DNA from: Parcubacteria group bacterium CG10_big_fil_rev_8_21_14_0_10_35_15
GTDB taxonomy: Bacteria; Patescibacteriota; Minisyncoccia; Minisyncoccales; GWA2-46-15
NCBI GenBank assembly: GCA_002772575.1
Contig: PFDL01000024.1
Coordinates: forward strand, 1-15,568
Length of the DNA: 15,568 nt
Direction: 5' to 3'
Notes under the pieces: generated by a model
Seen by the model: the letters and a program-made list of their open reading frames with translations, nothing else
Databases searched by the model: none
Told to the model about the DNA's origin: nothing
Made by a program: the position numbers and the translations under genes
Part shown: in pieces, positions 13,609-15,568 of the stretch
Numbering within the stretch: the first letter of the stretch is position 1
Layout: the number at the start of each line of letters is the position of its first letter

Positions 13609-14939
13609 TTTTTATTATTAGATTTTAAAACAGATAATCTTTGGTCAACTCTTTCCATATCTCTTGGGAACAATGAAGCCTCTCTAATATTTTTAAGTTG
13701 CAAAATCTGCATAGTTATCCTTTCTAATCCAAAAGAAAATCCGCCTTCCAGTGGCATACCATATTTAAATGCCTGTAAATACATTTCAAAGTTTTTAGGA
13801 TCTAAATCTCTTTCCTTGATAGCGCTCACTAAATCCTTATAATTACTGATCCTTTGGCTACCGCTTAATATCTCAATTCCTCTGAAAAGAAGATCGTAGC
13901 TTAAAGAAAATTCAGGATCTTTGGGATCAGCTAAGGTGTAGAATGCCCTTTTTTTGGTCGGATAATGAGTTATAGTTACTAAATCAGAATTATGAGTCTC
14001 CAAAGCCCATTTGCAAATCTCTCTTTCATCTTCAGGTTCTAAATCCTTTTCTTTAGTGTGATCAATGCCTGTTCTTTCAAGAATTATTCTTTGAGCTTCT
14101 CTCATAGTTAAACGAGGAACATTTTCAGGTATTTTTATTTCTGGAATATTAAAATCAGAAAGTATGTCGCTACAAGTTTTCCCAACATATTTTAAAGTTT
14201 CTTTACCAACCAATTCCAAATAATCTAAAAGATCATCAAAATTAACAAAACCAAACTCACAATCCATTTGAACGGATTCAGAAAGATGGCGGGTCGTTAC
14301 CGAAGGTTCGGCCCGATAAGCATGAGAAATAACAAAAACTCTTTCAAAAACAGGCACTAGCATTTGTTTGTAAAGTTGAGGACTCTGAACCATATAAGCG
14401 TTGTGGCCATAATAGTCAACTTTAAAAACTTCTGCCCCTCCTTCGGTGGCTGAAGCAGAAATAGTTGGCACAAAGAGTTCAACACAATCTAGCGCTTGAG
14501 CTGCATTTCTAAAACCCTGCATAACAGCTGCCTGAACCTTAAAAATAGATTTCACTTTGCTATGCCTAAGAGTAAGCGCTCTAAAATCAAGGAGTGTGGG
14601 CAATTCAACATTAAGAATTTCTTGAGTCATATCAAATGGTATTTCCTCTGCTTTTGAAAGAATCTCAATAGTTTCTATTGAAAGCTCAACTGATCCGGTT
14701 AAAATCTTCTTATTAACCATATTAACGGGTCTTTCTTGAACCTTGCCAGTTACCTCAATAACATCTTGTGGTTTTAAAGAGGAAAGTTTTTCGCCCCCAA
14801 CAATTTGAACTACACCGCTCCGATCAATCAAATCAATGAAAACCAGCTTGCCATGGTCTCTTTTTATATTAACAAAACCACAAACTTTTATTATTTCTCC
14901 CTTATGCTCTGGTATTTCTTTTACAATAGTTCTTTGCAT
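13605..14939 (-). CDS. aspS: Aspartyl-tRNA synthetase, archaeal-type short form
   Basis: Class IIb synthetase charging tRNA-Asp, perhaps also tRNA-Asn when AsnRS is absent. 444 residues, against about 590 for the common bacterial form, because the GAD insertion domain is lacking; this is the archaeal/eukaryotic layout. An N-terminal OB-fold (about 15-95; GFVNIKRDHGKLVFIDLIDRSG is split by its strands) binds the anticodon. Class II motifs: GGAEVFKVDYYG and QSPQLYKQM (168-193), motif 2 YRAEPSVTTRHLSE (208-221), and motif 3 GGFSFGLERITMQ (399-411; Arg407). It follows enolase by 16 nt and overlaps the carboxypeptidase gene. No Shine-Dalgarno sequence. Discriminating or not cannot be read from the sequence. 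Confidence 0.95.
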   Translation of the reverse strand: MQRTIVKEIPEHKGEIIKVCGFVNIKRDHGKLVFIDLIDRSGVVQIVGGEKLSSLKPQDVIEVTGKVQERPVNMVNKKILTGSVELSIETIEILSKAEEIPFDMTQEILNVELPTLLDFRALTLRHSKVKSIFKVQAAVMQGFRNAAQALDCVELFVPTISASATEGGAEVFKVDYYGHNAYMVQSPQLYKQMLVPVFERVFVISHAYRAEPSVTTRHLSESVQMDCEFGFVNFDDLLDYLELVGKETLKYVGKTCSDILSDFNIPEIKIPENVPRLTMREAQRIILERTGIDHTKEKDLEPEDEREICKWALETHNSDLVTITHYPTKKRAFYTLADPKDPEFSLSYDLLFRGIEILSGSQRISNYKDLVSAIKERDLDPKNFEMYLQAFKYGMPLEGGFSFGLERITMQILQLKNIREASLFPRDMERVDQRLSVLKSNNKK

Positions 14940-14955
14940 AGTATTTAACGATAAT

Positions 14956-15568
14956 TTAAATCTCTAAAAGACGATTATATTTAGCAATCCTTTCTCCCCT
15001 GGCCATACCCCCGAATTTCACAAAATCAGCTTTAATAGCGACTGCCAAATCAGCAATAAATGGATCATTAGTTTCTCCGGAACGATGAGAAACAATAATA
15101 GCTAATTTATTTTTTCTAGCCATTTTGACAAATTCTAAGGTTTCAGAAACAGTGCCAATTTGATTTGGCTTAACAATAACAGCATTAATAACTTTCGGCG
15201 AAAGCGCCTTTTTCAATCTTTCAATATTGGTAACCACTAGATCGTCCCCAACTATTAAATGATTTTTACTGAATTTATTAAAAAAATTTCTCCAATTCTT
15301 AAAATCATTTTCTGAAAAAGGATCTTCAATGCTAATTATTTTAAAATCTTTTATTAGATTTTCTAAATCATATTCTTTATTTTGCTTCAGATAACTACCG
15401 CCAACATCAATGGCATATTCAGTATTAATTGGTAAGCACTCTTTTAAAATCGTAAAGGCCTGATAATCATCTAAATTATTCGGCGCAAAACCGCCCTCCA
15501 TGCCAACATCAGTATCAATCTTCTTTTTCTGTAAAGCTTTCTTAAGCTTTTGGTAATTCAAAAGCCCT
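14956..15568 (-). CDS. eno: Enolase, C-terminal part (5' end beyond window)
   Basis: Glycolytic enzyme converting 2-phosphoglycerate to phosphoenolpyruvate. About 204 C-terminal residues are visible; the frame is open to the window edge, so the true start lies outside and the first TTG/ATG-like codon here is internal. Conserved sites: VGMEGGFAP (usual VGDEGGFAP), the Mg ligands in AIDVGG, SIEDPF and VGDDLVVTN, the catalytic Lys in VKPNQIGT, SHRSGETND, and ERIAKYNRLLEI at the end. Odd points: the usual DxAASEF is DVGGSYL, the usual KTGAPSRSER is KFGGMARGER, and the C-terminus stops just after RLLEI. It is a divergent but catalytically plausible enolase and the first visible gene of the minus-strand run. 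Confidence 0.93.
   Translation of the reverse strand, partial: GLLNYQKLKKALQKKKIDTDVGMEGGFAPNNLDDYQAFTILKECLPINTEYAIDVGGSYLKQNKEYDLENLIKDFKIISIEDPFSENDFKNWRNFFNKFSKNHLIVGDDLVVTNIERLKKALSPKVINAVIVKPNQIGTVSETLEFVKMARKNKLAIIVSHRSGETNDPFIADLAVAIKADFVKFGGMARGERIAKYNRLLEI

Overview
The window reads like part of a small, AT-rich genome of the Candidate Phyla Radiation (Patescibacteria), most likely a Parcubacteria-type lineage. The signs are a divergent but complete-looking set of peptidoglycan genes, an archaeal-type short AspRS, hypothetical proteins of a kind I associate with Parcubacteria, almost no Shine-Dalgarno sequences, and tightly packed genes. TGA is used as an ordinary stop (gltX, murG, aspS), so this is genetic code 11 and not the recoded Gracilibacteria/SR1 code. 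The placement is by eye; no tree was made.

Left part (1-2650): the 3' part of a periplasmic S41 carboxy-terminal protease runs off the left edge. It is followed by a structured intergenic region with a promoter, rplI (bL9), and a perfect hairpin terminator shared with convergent rpmA (bL27). The rpmA promoter is strong and lies inside a divergent 51-residue membrane-protein ORF. A conserved hypothetical of 109 residues follows.

Middle (2655-4174): a minus-strand pair, an HTH-HNH endonuclease-like gene followed by a XerC/D-type tyrosine recombinase. An operator-like dyad lies on its likely promoter.

Right part (4147-15568): one long minus-strand run, transcribed right to left: eno (partial) - aspS - dacA-like - mraY - murL - murD (probably murD2) - ftsW - [repeat array] - murG - gltX - small secreted protein - [repeat array] - terminator. 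Gaps from mraY to ftsW are -13 to +1 nt, and aspS/dacA and gltX/secreted protein overlap by ATGA, so translational coupling is likely. The run links lipid-II-stage cell-wall synthesis (MraY, MurG, FtsW, carboxypeptidase) with two aminoacyl-tRNA synthetases and glycolysis. Adjacent MurD and MurL suggest that D-glutamate enters peptidoglycan by ligation of L-Glu followed by epimerisation on the UDP-MurNAc-dipeptide, without a free D-Glu pool.

The most unusual material is non-coding. Two tandem arrays (52-bp units at 4208-4363; mixed 25- and 34-bp units at 7579-7793) share a core of the form CAAGC-NNN-GCTTATTT. Each begins exactly on the TAA stop codon of the gene upstream of it, so many units repeat a 'stop codon plus small hairpin' cassette. 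Single relatives occur at 2271-2289 and 6360-6370. A separate 17-nt palindrome, AAGGAGCT-N-AGCTCCTT, occurs inside both gltX and murD in the same reading frame, encoding KELSS.
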